Below are positions 17,776-27,684 of a DNA stretch of 64,000 nucleotides, piece after piece. Each line of letters opens with the position of its first letter. Positions within the stretch are counted from its first letter, which is position 1. The notes beneath the pieces were generated by a model. That model had not been told where the DNA came from and made no database searches. It was given only the letters and a program-made list of their open reading frames with translations. Position numbers and translations under genes: made by a program. Origin of the DNA: an uncultured Lachnospiraceae bacterium (GTDB taxonomy: Bacteria; Bacillota; Clostridia; Lachnospirales; Lachnospiraceae). The stretch covers positions 60,589 through 124,588 of the forward strand of contig CAJUED010000007.1 of NCBI GenBank assembly GCA_910585075.1, in the 5' to 3' direction.

Positions 17776-17904
17776 GATATAATACACTCAAAAATCCAGC
17801 CGCTATGCGGCTGCCGCGCTTCGCGCTCAAAGATTTTTTCGTTATCATGTCAGGTGAAATCAAATGCTCACTCTGTTCGCGCTTGATTTCCTGCTGACAT
17901 GATA
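17776..17904 (+). promoter_or_regulatory. Inverted repeat and promoter region before the DUF1349-MFS genes
   Basis: TATCATGTCAG (17843-17853) pairs with CTGACATGATA (17894-17904), with GAAATCAA/TTGATTTC just inside. The right arm overlaps a TATAAT box, and another TATAAT lies at 17776-17781. Small GC hairpins (AGCCGC/GCGGCT) lie between. The layout fits a regulated promoter or a weak attenuator; which it is cannot be told from sequence. Confidence 0.5.
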
Positions 17905-17953
17905 TAATTCATCCAACCGATGGAAGAAACTATAGATTGAAGGAGGTTTTAAG

Positions 17954-18541
17954 ATGGAATTTAAATGGCTCAATGAAGGGGAAATCGTACAAAAAGGCAA
18001 TAGAATTGAAATCAAGGCGCCTGCACAGACAGATTTTTTCTGCGGAAGCATTGATGAATGTGAAGAAGGGATCCTTCCGGAATCACTTTGCAATGCTCCC
18101 TATTATTATACGGAAATAGAAGGGGATTTCATTCTTAAGGTCAAAGTATCACATGACTTTACAGATACCTATGATTCTGCATCCGTCATGGTCATGAAAG
18201 ATATGAACTGTTGGGCAAAATGCTGTTTTGAATTGACAGACTTTGGTACACATGCCGCTGTAAGCGTGGTAACAAAAGGTGACTCAGACGATGCTAACGG
18301 GTGCAATCTTGAGGGGAATACGGCCTGGCTGCAAGTTTGCAGAGTGGGTAATAATTTTGCATTCCATTACTCTGTGGATGGGCAAAATTTTTATATGATG
18401 AGATATTTCCACCTTCCGGTTGATCCGGTTGTAAAGGTTGGACTTTTAGCCCAGGCTCCGGTGGGGAATGGCGGGATCAGGGTATATGAAGATTTAAGTA
18501 TCCAAAAATCAACGGTCAAAAATATCAGAGCCGGAAAATAA
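17954..18541 (+). CDS. DUF1349 domain protein (concanavalin-like fold)
   Basis: This 195-residue protein fits the DUF1349 family almost end to end: the FFCGS start, DFTDTYDSASVMVM, WAKCCFELTDFG and a final region rich in beta strands. Family members resemble the C-terminal beta-sandwich of GH43 xylosidases and accompany glycoside-use genes; the biochemical role is not established. There is no signal peptide, so it is cytoplasmic. AAGGAGG precedes the ATG. The MFS gene starts 33 bp later, so they form an operon. Confidence 0.85.
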   Translation: MEFKWLNEGEIVQKGNRIEIKAPAQTDFFCGSIDECEEGILPESLCNAPYYYTEIEGDFILKVKVSHDFTDTYDSASVMVMKDMNCWAKCCFELTDFGTHAAVSVVTKGDSDDANGCNLEGNTAWLQVCRVGNNFAFHYSVDGQNFYMMRYFHLPVDPVVKVGLLAQAPVGNGGIRVYEDLSIQKSTVKNIRAGK

Positions 18542-18574
18542 TCTTAAACATGCATTACACGGAAAGGAATTGAC

Positions 18575-19771
18575 ATGTCCAAACAACCCAACTACCGCAA
18601 GACGCTTTTGGCCTGCTATCTCGGCTTTATCACGCAGGCCATCTCCGCCAACTTTGCACCACTCTTGTTTCTGACATTTAAGAATACTTATGGGATTCCG
18701 CTGGAAAAGATTGCACTGATTCCGACGGTATTCTACCTGACACAGTTACTGATAGATTTTGCTGCCACAAAATTTGTAGACAAAATAGGTTACCGAATCT
18801 GTGTGGTAGTTTCTCAGGTGGTGTCCGCAGCAGGACTCGTGTTGCTGGCAGTCCTTCCGGAACTGCTCCCCAGCCCCTTTGCAGGGATTCTAATTGCGGT
18901 AGTATTCTATGCCATGGGCAGTGGCTTGATTGAGGTTTTGGTAAGCCCTATCGTTGAGGCATGCCCTTTTGAAAATAAGGATGGCATGATGAGCTTGCTG
19001 CACTCTTTCTACTGTTGGGGAGCCGTAGGAGTCATCTTTGGTTCGACACTGTTCTTTACGGCATTTGGCGTTAAAAACTGGCAGGTACTTACGCTGATTT
19101 GGGCACTTGTGCCACTATATAACACATTCAATTTTATTGTTTGCCCCATAGAGCCGTTGGTGGAAGATGGCAAGAGTATGCAAGTTAACAAGCTATTTCG
19201 ATTGCCGCTGTTTTGGCTGCTGGTGTTGCTTATGGTATGTTCCGGCGCGTCCGAAGCATCCATGGCTCAGTGGGCATCTGCATTTACCGAGTCAGCAATG
19301 GGCGTCTCTAAAACTGTCGGTGACCTTGCCGGCCCCTGCTTATTTGCGGTGCTTATGGGCGTATCCCGTGTGCTCTATGGCAAGATGAGTGAGAAACTTG
19401 ATCTGACAAAAAACATGTTGGTGTGTGGCGCATTGTGCATAAGCTGCTATCTACTGGCTTCCTTGTCATCTTCGCCAATCATAGGGTTGGCTGGCTGCGC
19501 ACTGTGCGGCATTTCGGTAGGTATCATGTGGCCCGGTACTATCAGTATCTCTGCGCAGAGGTGTCCCATGGGAGGCACGGCCATGTTTGCTTTTTTGGCT
19601 TTGGCCGGAGATTTGGGCGCTACGGTAGGGCCGTCAATGGTAGGACGCTTTTCCGGCATGGCCGGCGGCGATCTTAAGATTGGCCTTCTCTTTGCCACTA
19701 TATTCCCTGTAGTATTAATCTTCGTATTATTTGTTCTGAAAAGAATGGTGGAAAATCCGTTAAGTAAGTAA
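18575..19771 (+). CDS. MFS transporter
   Basis: This 398-residue protein has about twelve membrane helices in two halves joined by a central loop near residue 200. The first-half signature near ATKFVDKIGYR resembles the MFS sugar/fucose permease group (FucP/LacY-like). It probably imports or exports a sugar or glycoside acted on with the DUF1349 protein. AAAGGA lies before the ATG. The substrate is unknown. Confidence 0.85.
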   Translation: MSKQPNYRKTLLACYLGFITQAISANFAPLLFLTFKNTYGIPLEKIALIPTVFYLTQLLIDFAATKFVDKIGYRICVVVSQVVSAAGLVLLAVLPELLPSPFAGILIAVVFYAMGSGLIEVLVSPIVEACPFENKDGMMSLLHSFYCWGAVGVIFGSTLFFTAFGVKNWQVLTLIWALVPLYNTFNFIVCPIEPLVEDGKSMQVNKLFRLPLFWLLVLLMVCSGASEASMAQWASAFTESAMGVSKTVGDLAGPCLFAVLMGVSRVLYGKMSEKLDLTKNMLVCGALCISCYLLASLSSSPIIGLAGCALCGISVGIMWPGTISISAQRCPMGGTAMFAFLALAGDLGATVGPSMVGRFSGMAGGDLKIGLLFATIFPVVLIFVLFVLKRMVENPLSK

Positions 19772-19836
19772 TAAATTCGGCAATTATCCTGGTTGCAGAA
19801 ATACCCTTGCAGTGCAGGTATTTCTGCTTCCTCTCA

Positions 19837-21453
19837 TCAAGGTTTTCTCGAAAGCAGACAGACTGTTTCAATGTTCGCCGTCCAAGCAAATTGATCTATA
19901 GCCACCGCCTTCTCCACCACATATCCATTCTCCAGAAACATTTCCAAATCCCGCGCAAGGCTGGTAGGTTTACAGGAAATATACACAAGCCTGTCCACTC
20001 CGTATCCAATAATTTTCTTCAGCGCCTTAGGATGCACCCCGTCTCTGGGCGGATCTAAGATAATCACATCAGGCTTTTCCGCAATCTCATCCAGCACCTT
20101 AAGTACATCTCCCGCAATAAATACACAGTTATGTAAACCATTTACCTCCGCATTTTTCTTTGCCGCCTCCACGGCTTCCTCCACAATCTCCACACCAATC
20201 ACCTTTTTCGCCACAGGAGCCATGAGCTGGGCGATTGTTCCTGTGCCGCTGTAGAGGTCAAAGACGATTTTATCAGGCCCACCGGTTTCCCCGGCGCTCA
20301 AGTCCCCAATATATTCTCTGGCGGTCTCGTAGAGCACTTCGGCTCCCAGGGAATTGGTCTGAAAAAAGGAAAATGCGGATATCTTAAATTTAAGTCCCAG
20401 CAGTTCTTCATAGAAGTAATCCTGGCCATACAGAATTTCCGTTCTGTCACTTTGAACCACATCTGCAAGAGAATCATTGACTATATGAAGAATCCCCGCT
20501 ATTTTCCCATGTTCAAATTTTAGATTAAGCAGAGCTTCCTTCCATGCATTTAGTTTTTCAATTTCTTCTCTTTTTGCATTAATATCCGTATTTTCATCTG
20601 TCGCAACGCTTTCATCTGTCTCTCTGTTCCCAACAACACCTGTCATTGCCGCCATATGGATATTCGCATTTGCATCTGTATGCATATCTATTCTTGTATC
20701 TGTTCCTATATCCGTGTCGGTTTCCATACCTACAGCAGTATCTGAAACTTTCTCCGCCAATATCCCGTTCTTCACATACTTTTCTCCAAAGTCCGGAGCC
20801 GAAGTGGTCACCAGCGCAATCAATATCTCGCCCGTCTTAGCCGCCTTTCTCACCAAAAGGTGGCGCAGATATCCCGTATGCCGAAGCCTGTGATAAAAAC
20901 TGCACCCATCAAAAAAGTCCCTGGTCAATGCAAGAATCTTTCGATAGGCCTCGTCCACGATCTGGCAGTCCCGCACCGTAACGATATCATAAAAGCTTCC
21001 CCTTTTATGCATTCCAAGGGCCAAAGGACCGTCTTTATATTCATCCCCAAAGGAAAATTCCATTTTATTCCGGTAACCTGTTTGGACAGGGCTTCCCTTG
21101 ATCCCTTCAAATTTCCATTCCTTATCCTGCCGCAGCAGCACGTCGTTTAATAGCTCGTAAACCTGGGCCTCCTTCAATTTCAGCTGCTCCTCGTAGGGCA
21201 GAGAAATATATGTACAGCCGCCGCAGGCTCCGAAATGCGGGCAGGGGCTTTCCTTCTCTAAAGGAGATTTTTCCTGTACTTGAAGCAGACGTCCCTCTCC
21301 TTTTCCCTTTCTCACTTTCTGTACCGCAAAAGTAATTTTCTGGCCTGGCAGTACGCCTTTGACAGTACATTTCCCTTCCTCAGTGATTACAATGCCCTTG
21401 TTTGGGAAATCAACTCTTTCTACAATTCCTTCCAGCACCTGTCCTTTTTTCAT
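19837..21453 (-). CDS. rlmD: 23S rRNA (uracil-C5)-methyltransferase, RlmD/TrmA family
   Basis: The protein has 538 residues. It opens with a TRAM RNA-binding domain (residues 1-60), then a 4Fe-4S cluster motif CPHFGACGGC, then the SAM-dependent domain: VFDLYSGTGTIAQLMAP, LDPPRDGVHP and the catalytic Cys in YISCKPTSLARD. It methylates uracil C5 in 23S rRNA using SAM. The start is the ATG at 21453 with AAGGAG upstream; an earlier in-frame start at 21519 has none. Family members have about 450 residues. The excess is a Thr/Asp/Met/Ala-rich low-complexity insertion around residues 230-300 that is not in the usual fold. Which uracil is modified is not certain. Confidence 0.88.
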   Translation of the reverse strand: MKKGQVLEGIVERVDFPNKGIVITEEGKCTVKGVLPGQKITFAVQKVRKGKGEGRLLQVQEKSPLEKESPCPHFGACGGCTYISLPYEEQLKLKEAQVYELLNDVLLRQDKEWKFEGIKGSPVQTGYRNKMEFSFGDEYKDGPLALGMHKRGSFYDIVTVRDCQIVDEAYRKILALTRDFFDGCSFYHRLRHTGYLRHLLVRKAAKTGEILIALVTTSAPDFGEKYVKNGILAEKVSDTAVGMETDTDIGTDTRIDMHTDANANIHMAAMTGVVGNRETDESVATDENTDINAKREEIEKLNAWKEALLNLKFEHGKIAGILHIVNDSLADVVQSDRTEILYGQDYFYEELLGLKFKISAFSFFQTNSLGAEVLYETAREYIGDLSAGETGGPDKIVFDLYSGTGTIAQLMAPVAKKVIGVEIVEEAVEAAKKNAEVNGLHNCVFIAGDVLKVLDEIAEKPDVIILDPPRDGVHPKALKKIIGYGVDRLVYISCKPTSLARDLEMFLENGYVVEKAVAIDQFAWTANIETVCLLSRKP

Positions 21454-21563
21454 AAACACACTCCTTGTATACAAACATCCTATTAAATGGGAAATCCGGC
21501 CGGGAGGGCTTCTCCCCACTTACCGCCCATCAAACGCTGTCATGCCTTGCGGGCCAACTTATT

Positions 21564-21599
21564 GAATCAAAACGGGATGTACACTTCTGCACATCCCGC
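21564..21599 (-). terminator. Probable terminator downstream of the acidic membrane protein gene
   Basis: CGGGATGT (21573-21580) pairs with ACATCCCG (21591-21598), with TTTTGATT following on the minus strand. It lies about 190 bp after the stop at 21789. The 21454-21788 gap also holds a TTATTGAATCAAA segment related to repeats at 56956 and 63265. Confidence 0.5.
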
Positions 21600-21788
21600 A
21601 AATTTTTCATCTGTCAGCGGGGATAATTTCTCCCTGCTCACCGCCCGGTGTATGGCTACAAAACAGCCCCTTTTCATTCCGTAAATCCATTTATACCACA
21701 TAGCCGCGACACATTTAGCACATGTCTATTGTATTACTGCATTGTCCTGTTGTGCAACCTTTGCTTTCATGCCCAAAGAAACAACAAC

Positions 21789-22115
21789 TTATTCTGCAAA
21801 ATCTTCTTCAGAAGCTACATTAGGCTTCTCCTCTGATTTCTCTTTTTCTTCTTCTTCCTCATCTTCAAAGAAATCGTCCTCGAAGTCGTCATCAAAATCA
21901 TCTTCGAAGTCTTCCAGATAATCAGGTGTCATATAGCGGTAAACTGCGTAAGCAATGGCTGCCACTGCCGCAACCGCACCAATAACGGCAAGTATCCATA
22001 AAATCGTATTATTTCTCTTTTCTTCTTCCTTATGATTCCAGTAATCCTTCAATTCCTTGATGTCATGAGTCTTTACAAAATCCATTAACTCCTCAATCTT
22101 ATTCCACGTATTCAT
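21789..22115 (-). CDS. Small membrane protein with acidic C-terminal tail
   Basis: This 108-residue protein has a charged N-terminal helix (residues 1-35), one membrane segment (NTILWILAVIGAVAAVAAI, about 36-60), and a cytoplasmic or external tail almost entirely Asp/Glu with interspersed Phe. GGGAGG precedes the ATG. I do not recognise the family, though similar orphan proteins are common in Lachnospiraceae. The acidic tail may bind cations or basic partners. It lies between rlmD and pcrA as its own unit. Confidence 0.75.
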   Translation of the reverse strand: MNTWNKIEELMDFVKTHDIKELKDYWNHKEEEKRNNTILWILAVIGAVAAVAAIAYAVYRYMTPDYLEDFEDDFDDDFEDDFFEDEEEEEKEKSEEKPNVASEEDFAE

Positions 22116-22379
22116 GGTATACGCCTCCCTTTCATATTTTTATCTTTTATTCAGTTTATATCTTTAAGGAATATTCAAAAGTACTTTTTGACTTTATTAT
22201 TTCCTTCCTGATTAATAATATAACATTTACCGGGGGAATTTACTACCAAAAATTGAAAAAGTTTACAATTTTTTTACTATTTAAGGCTATTATCCACACA
22301 GTTTTGTACATCCGTAAAATACTTCGCATACATCCTGTATATCCCGCTTGCGCAAACTAACACATAGACAGCATTTTCA

Positions 22380-24839
22380 TCAGATTCTGGTCAGCTTTGC
22401 AAACGCAGCATACATGATTTTCTGTCCTGCATCGTCAAAATCCACCGTAACCTTGTAATCCCTTGGCCCCGGTTCCAGATTCGTGACTGTACCCTCGCCA
22501 TATTTCACATGTTTTACTCTGTCCTCTATATCGTAATCCGGTTTCCCGCCTGTGACAGCTCCGGCCCCTTTCGCGATTCCGGCAGCTGCTAAAGAGCCGA
22601 GTCCTCCCCCTGCAATAAAAGGTTTATTTTCCGCCGCCGTCCGTTTGGGTTTCAGTATGGCCGAGGGCCTGTATGCCCCCTGCCTTCCTTCCATGCCGTA
22701 AGTTCCATATGAAGCATTGCCGTATCCGCCACGACCTGAAGCATTACCATTAAGAGAAGCACTGCCTAAGCCGTTACCGCGAAATGAAACATTATCGGAG
22801 GTATTGCTGCGAAATGAAAAACTGTCCTGTGAAGGATTTTCCGGTACATCATCATATGTATCACCGTATGTATCCTCGCTCTCCTGCATCAGGCTGTATC
22901 TGGAAACCGGCGGCCTATTGTCCATAAGCTCCTTGGGGATCTCCCCCACAAAGCGGCTCACCGCATTTATCTGGGTCTCTCCCCGTATCATCCGCATTCT
23001 TGCGCAGCTTAAGGTCAAATCCTCCTTCGCCCTTGTTATGCCAACATAGGCAAGCCGCCTTTCCTCCTCAATATCACCGGGATCCTCCGAGGAAATCGAC
23101 ATATAGCTGGGAAAAATGCCATCCTCCATACCTGCCAGGTATACATGGGGAAACTCCAATCCCTTTGCGCTGTGGAGGGTCATCAAAAGCACTTTATTGC
23201 TCCCCGATTCCACATTGTCAATATCCGCAACCAGAGCCACTTCCTCAAGAAACTCTCCCAAAGTTGGCTGGTCGTGTACCGTCTCAAAGGACACCACCTT
23301 ACTGATGAGCTCGTCAATGTTTTCTATTCTGGCTTCCGCATCCTCATCGTCAGATGCTTCCAGTTCCGATACATAGCCGGTTGTTTCAATAACATCCTTT
23401 ATCAAACCTTCAATCCCATAATATTCCACTTTACTGCGGAAAGATTGTATCATGGTGACAAAGGCTTTCAGCTTCCCGGCGCTCTTTCCCATACCTGTAA
23501 TCTCATCCACCTGGCACAGCGCATCATAAAAGCTGATTTCCCGCATATCCGCATAATCCTGTACCTTGGCAATGGTGGCGGCGCCGATTCCCCGTTTAGG
23601 CACATTGATGATTCGCTTAACAGCCAAATCATCACGCCCGTTATCTATTGTTTTCAGATAGGCCAGCAGGTCTTTGATCTCCCGTCTCGCATAAAAGTTC
23701 ACGCCGCCCACCACGTTATAGGGGATTCCTTCCACCACAAACCGTTCCTCTAAAAGTCTGGCCTGGGCATTGGTCCTATACAGCACCGCGCAGTCACCAT
23801 AGTCGGCTGTGCCTTCTCTTTTCTTGCGCATCACGTCATCCGCAATAAATTCCGCTTCCTCATAGGCTCTGTCGAACTGCCTGAAATGCACCATGGCCCC
23901 TTCGCCATTATCCGTCCAGAGGGTTTTGCTTTTCCGCCCCTTGTTGTTGCGAATCACCCCATTGGCCGCGTCCAGCACGTTTTTCGTACTGCGGTAATTC
24001 TGTTCCAGACGGATGGTCACCGCCTCCGGATAAACTTTCTCAAAGTCCAGAATATTTCGGATGTTGGCGCCTCTGAATTTATAGATAGACTGGTCGTCAT
24101 CCCCCACCACACAGAGATTGTGGTGGGCATCAGCCAAAAGCCTGACCAGTTCAAACTGGGCCGTGTTGGTGTCCTGATATTCATCCACCATGATGTATTT
24201 GAATCTTTTCTGGTAGCCTGCAAGCACCTCACTGTCCGCCTTAAAAAGCTCCACCGTCTTCACAATCAAATCGTCGAAATCCATAGCATTGCTTTTCCGC
24301 AGGGCTTCCTGATATTCTTTGTAGGCCTGGGCGATTTTCTGCTTCCTGAAATCTCCCATCACGTTCAGTTCATACTCCTTAGGGGAAATCAATTCATCCT
24401 TGGCAGAGGAAATTGCGGATAAAATGCTTCTCTCTTTCAGCATTTTTGTGTCAATCTGCAGACGCTTACAGATATCCTTCATCACGTTCTTCTGATCATC
24501 CGTATCGTAAATGGTAAAATGATTGTCATACCCAAGCCTGTCCGCATACCTGCGCAGGATTCTCACACAGGTGGAATGGAAGGTGGTCACCCAGATACTG
24601 TCCGCTCCCATCCCTACAAGGTTTTCCACACGCTCCTTCATCTCTCCGGCCGCCTTGTTGGTAAAGGTAATGGCCATGATATTCCATGGGCTTACCCCCA
24701 GCTCCTCTATCAGATAGGCAATCCTGTGGGTAATCACACGGGTTTTCCCGGAACCGGCTCCCGCCAGTAAAAGAACAGGTCCCTGGGTGGTAAAAACACC
24801 CTTTTTTTGCTGCTCGTTTAATGTGTCATAAATGCTCAT
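22380..24839 (-). CDS. pcrA: ATP-dependent DNA helicase PcrA/UvrD
   Basis: The protein has 819 residues and all superfamily 1A motifs: Walker A GAGSGKTRV near residue 28, motif Ia TFTNKAAGEM, Walker B VDEYQDTN, motif III GDDDQSIYKFRGA, motif IV EQNYRST, motif V TLHSAKGLEF and motif VI YVGITRAKE. A Ser/Asn/Gly-rich linker leads to the C-terminal Tudor-like domain (VKHVKYGEGTV) that binds RNA polymerase in PcrA. It unwinds DNA 3' to 5' in repair and replication-conflict resolution. AGGAG precedes the ATG. This is a core host gene. Confidence 0.96.
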   Translation of the reverse strand: MSIYDTLNEQQKKGVFTTQGPVLLLAGAGSGKTRVITHRIAYLIEELGVSPWNIMAITFTNKAAGEMKERVENLVGMGADSIWVTTFHSTCVRILRRYADRLGYDNHFTIYDTDDQKNVMKDICKRLQIDTKMLKERSILSAISSAKDELISPKEYELNVMGDFRKQKIAQAYKEYQEALRKSNAMDFDDLIVKTVELFKADSEVLAGYQKRFKYIMVDEYQDTNTAQFELVRLLADAHHNLCVVGDDDQSIYKFRGANIRNILDFEKVYPEAVTIRLEQNYRSTKNVLDAANGVIRNNKGRKSKTLWTDNGEGAMVHFRQFDRAYEEAEFIADDVMRKKREGTADYGDCAVLYRTNAQARLLEERFVVEGIPYNVVGGVNFYARREIKDLLAYLKTIDNGRDDLAVKRIINVPKRGIGAATIAKVQDYADMREISFYDALCQVDEITGMGKSAGKLKAFVTMIQSFRSKVEYYGIEGLIKDVIETTGYVSELEASDDEDAEARIENIDELISKVVSFETVHDQPTLGEFLEEVALVADIDNVESGSNKVLLMTLHSAKGLEFPHVYLAGMEDGIFPSYMSISSEDPGDIEEERRLAYVGITRAKEDLTLSCARMRMIRGETQINAVSRFVGEIPKELMDNRPPVSRYSLMQESEDTYGDTYDDVPENPSQDSFSFRSNTSDNVSFRGNGLGSASLNGNASGRGGYGNASYGTYGMEGRQGAYRPSAILKPKRTAAENKPFIAGGGLGSLAAAGIAKGAGAVTGGKPDYDIEDRVKHVKYGEGTVTNLEPGPRDYKVTVDFDDAGQKIMYAAFAKLTRI

Positions 24840-25035
24840 TAAAAACTCCTGTTATTGTTATTTATCATTACTATTTTTAATCTATTTCTTTTACATATCA
24901 TTCGATATATAATACCATTACATCCAATACTCGGATTCATTGTATTAAATACAAGGAAAACATGCTCTCCCTACCAGGCGCTTTATGGTGGCATAATTCC
25001 TGATAAAAAGCCATATTCCAAGAATTATCTTCACG

Positions 25036-25791
25036 CTATTTCAATTCCGTAACATTGCTGAAGCTCCATGCATGAATATTGATTTCCAGCACCGGCGTGC
25101 CGCAATATTCACAGAACTTGCTTCCCATTCTCCCAATAGGCGCCCCACAGTTAGGACAGTTAAGGCCAAGGGCCAAGTCTCTCTCATCCTCAACTTTATT
25201 TCTGTCCTGTATATAAATAACATCCGTATTGTATCTAGACTGAGCCGGCATATCACTGCGTCCGCTTAAAATATCACCCTTCTCGTTTTCCACCTGATGA
25301 TAATATTGAACGGATGTCTGAAACGTAATGATACATCTGCCGTTTCTCTTTTTGTAGTCCGCAAGCTCCGTCCGGTGAAGCTTTATGCTTTGATACCGCT
25401 CCCGCTTTCCTGCTGCCTCCAGCATTTGGATCCTCATTTCCAGTCTGTCCCGAAGCTCTCTGTTTCCTTCTTTTAACAGGCCCGGATTCATTCTGTCAAC
25501 GGCCATCAGATAAGAGGTCAGGACATTTTCCGCCCTGACCTTCATTTCATCATATTGAAATTCAGGAAAATCCAGCTTTATCTTAGGCAGGTACAGGCTT
25601 GTCATTGCTGAAACCGACTTAGGCGTCAGGGCGTACTCCTGCTCAATCTGCCTGATCCCCTCCCTGATGTCGGAGGTGCCAAATGCCCTCTTAGCCGCAT
25701 TTTTTACTCGCCAGATTGCAATACCGATACTGCCAATCACAATGAGCAGCAACACCAATATCACTATGATTCCTGTCATAACCCCGCTCAT
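25036..25791 (-). CDS. Membrane-anchored zinc-ribbon protein
   Basis: The 251-residue protein begins with a single membrane segment (IIVILVLLLIVIGSIGIAI), then a helical domain of about 150 residues with a Tim44/import-like flavour, and ends with a zinc ribbon: LNCPNCGAP and FCEYCGTP near residues 215-235. Its ATG overlaps the stop of the upstream SPFH gene by 4 bp, so the two are translationally coupled and probably work together at the membrane. The function is not known. Confidence 0.75.
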   Translation of the reverse strand: MSGVMTGIIVILVLLLIVIGSIGIAIWRVKNAAKRAFGTSDIREGIRQIEQEYALTPKSVSAMTSLYLPKIKLDFPEFQYDEMKVRAENVLTSYLMAVDRMNPGLLKEGNRELRDRLEMRIQMLEAAGKRERYQSIKLHRTELADYKKRNGRCIITFQTSVQYYHQVENEKGDILSGRSDMPAQSRYNTDVIYIQDRNKVEDERDLALGLNCPNCGAPIGRMGSKFCEYCGTPVLEINIHAWSFSNVTELK

Positions 25792-27227
25792 ACAATATCA
25801 GCTTCGTTAAAGGGATCGCCGCATTCCGGGCAGAACTTAGGCGGATTCTTGGGGTCTTCCGGCTCCCACCCGCATTTGTCACATTTGTACAAAGGCTCGC
25901 CCGCAGGCTTTTTGGCGCCGCATTCGGTACAGAATTTTCCCTTGTTGACCGCTCCGCATTTACAGGTCCAGCCTGTAGCTGCCGGCATGGGCGCTCCGCA
26001 CTCGGAGCAGAACTTCCCCGTATTTCCCGCTTGTCCACAGGTACAAGTCCAGCCGTTATCCGCTTTTTGTCCCACGGCAGATGCCCCGGACGCAACCGCC
26101 CCGAAGGCCGCTGAAGCAGATGCCGGAGATACCTGGGATACCGAAGATGTGGGAACTCCTGAGGATGCGGCTGTCTGTCCGGGAGCTGCCGCTCCGGAAG
26201 GCGCCTGTGCTGCCTGCTGTCCCATCTGAAACAGCTGCTGGGCATTCATCCCACCGGCCTGTGCCGCCATGTTCATACCTGCAAAGGCCATCATAGGGCC
26301 TGCGGTTTTGTTGGAGGCCGCCGCCTTCATTGCCTCCGCCTGTGCTCCCGCCAAAGTAGCTGCCGCCATGTCGGGACTGCGCAGAACCGCGCTCTTTTGC
26401 AGCTCCTTAATCATTGCCTCATCTTCCGGGGAGGCCTTCACCGAGTTGACGCCGAAGGATACAATTTCAATTCCCCGAAGCTGGGCCCACTTGGCAGACA
26501 GAACTTCATTTAAAGCATCCGCCAGCTCTCCCGTATGGGCGGGAACCGAACTGTAGCGGATTCCCATTGCGGAAATCTTTGCAAAAGCAGGCTGCAGGGC
26601 GGTCATAAGCTCCGCCTTTAACTGGCTGTCAATCTCGCTTCTTCTGTAGTCCCCCGTCACATTGCCGCAGACGTTAGTGTAAAACAAAAGCGGGTCTGTT
26701 ATCTTATAAGAATATTCCCCGTTGCACCGCAGGGAAATGTCAATGTCAAGGCCAATATTTTCGTCCACTACCCTGAAAGGAACCGGATTGGCCGTGCCGT
26801 ATTTGTTCCCCATGATTTCCTTGGTGTTAAAAAAGTAGATTCTCTGATCCTTTGCGGTATCCCCTGCAAAGGTGAAACGCTTGCCCACCACGGCAAAAGT
26901 TTTGGTCAGATTTTCTCCCAGATTTCCATAGAAAAGGCTGGGCTCCGTGGAGGTGTCGTATGTAAACTCTCCCGCTTCCGCACAGAATTCAACGATTTTT
27001 CCCTGATCCACAATAATCATGCACTGTCCTTCATTGACCGCAATCACAGAACCGTTGGAGATAATGTTTTCCTCCCCTTTATTGATGCCTGCACTCCTTT
27101 TGCCCACGCGCTTTTTACCCTTTGTCACCAAAACGTCCGTTTCCAGCGAATCACAGTAAAAATACTCCCTCCACTGATCCGCCACACCGCTTGACGCTGC
27201 GCTGACAATTGCCCTGATCAAACCCAT
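25788..27227 (-). CDS. SPFH-domain protein with C-terminal zinc ribbons
   Basis: The protein has 479 residues. Residues 1-300 match the YdjI/virion-core type SPFH family (MGLIRAIVSAASSGVADQWR start, a band-7 beta domain, and a helical region with GIEIVSFGVNSVKASPEDE). A Met/Ala/Gly/Pro-rich spacer follows, then three zinc ribbons (CTCGQAGNTGKFCSECG, CKCGAVNKGKFCTECG and a C-terminal CDKCG...CPECG). Family members assemble into membrane-associated scaffolds, some in stress response. The start ATG at 27227 has AAGGAGG; a longer frame from 27281 lacks one. Coupled to the next gene by a 4-bp overlap. Confidence 0.85.
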   Translation of the reverse strand: MGLIRAIVSAASSGVADQWREYFYCDSLETDVLVTKGKKRVGKRSAGINKGEENIISNGSVIAVNEGQCMIIVDQGKIVEFCAEAGEFTYDTSTEPSLFYGNLGENLTKTFAVVGKRFTFAGDTAKDQRIYFFNTKEIMGNKYGTANPVPFRVVDENIGLDIDISLRCNGEYSYKITDPLLFYTNVCGNVTGDYRRSEIDSQLKAELMTALQPAFAKISAMGIRYSSVPAHTGELADALNEVLSAKWAQLRGIEIVSFGVNSVKASPEDEAMIKELQKSAVLRSPDMAAATLAGAQAEAMKAAASNKTAGPMMAFAGMNMAAQAGGMNAQQLFQMGQQAAQAPSGAAAPGQTAASSGVPTSSVSQVSPASASAAFGAVASGASAVGQKADNGWTCTCGQAGNTGKFCSECGAPMPAATGWTCKCGAVNKGKFCTECGAKKPAGEPLYKCDKCGWEPEDPKNPPKFCPECGDPFNEADIV

Positions 27228-27340
27228 TTCCTTATCCTCCTTTATGCTTTCCATTTTCCGATTCCGGCCTGCCTTGCTCATTCTGCCATATGCAGACCTC
27301 CGGCTTTCATTTCTTACGTCCTATGCCTTCTTCCGATACC

Positions 27341-27385
27341 ATTTGGCCTTCGGCCTCACCGTTACGGAATCCGCCCTTGCGCACC
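27341..27385 (+). repeat. Short hairpin repeat related to 60724-60760
   Basis: ATTTGGCCTTCGGCCTCACC and the following GTTACGGAATCCGCCC match 60724-60760 with few changes, including the GGCC/AGCC-TTC loop hairpin. It lies in the 457-bp divergent gap between the SPFH gene and the MFS gene. The rest of the gap is AT-rich with no other feature I can support. Confidence 0.6.
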
Positions 27386-27684
27386 AAATCTGGTGTCAAT
27401 CCATATCCGGTCTTTTCTCACATACTGCTTCTTATATGTTCCTTACATGTTTCCTATTATATCGGTTTTATCCTTCCTTGTCCATAAAAACAAAACCATG
27501 GACAAAGTCATGGACAAAGCATATATAGCATTATATAATTACGATAAAACTTGCTTTTTTTATCCAAAATTGACTGCCGGTTTCGCAATACGGTCAAAGG
27601 CCTGACATCTGCAACAGATTTAAAAAAGATACATATCTGTCAATCTGCAAGCCTGCAAACCACCAAAATTATGGAGGATACACA

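Noticed and set aside
23145..23753. 202-codon plus-strand frame inside pcrA
   Set aside because: It mirrors conserved helicase coding sequence and has no ribosome site or known motif.
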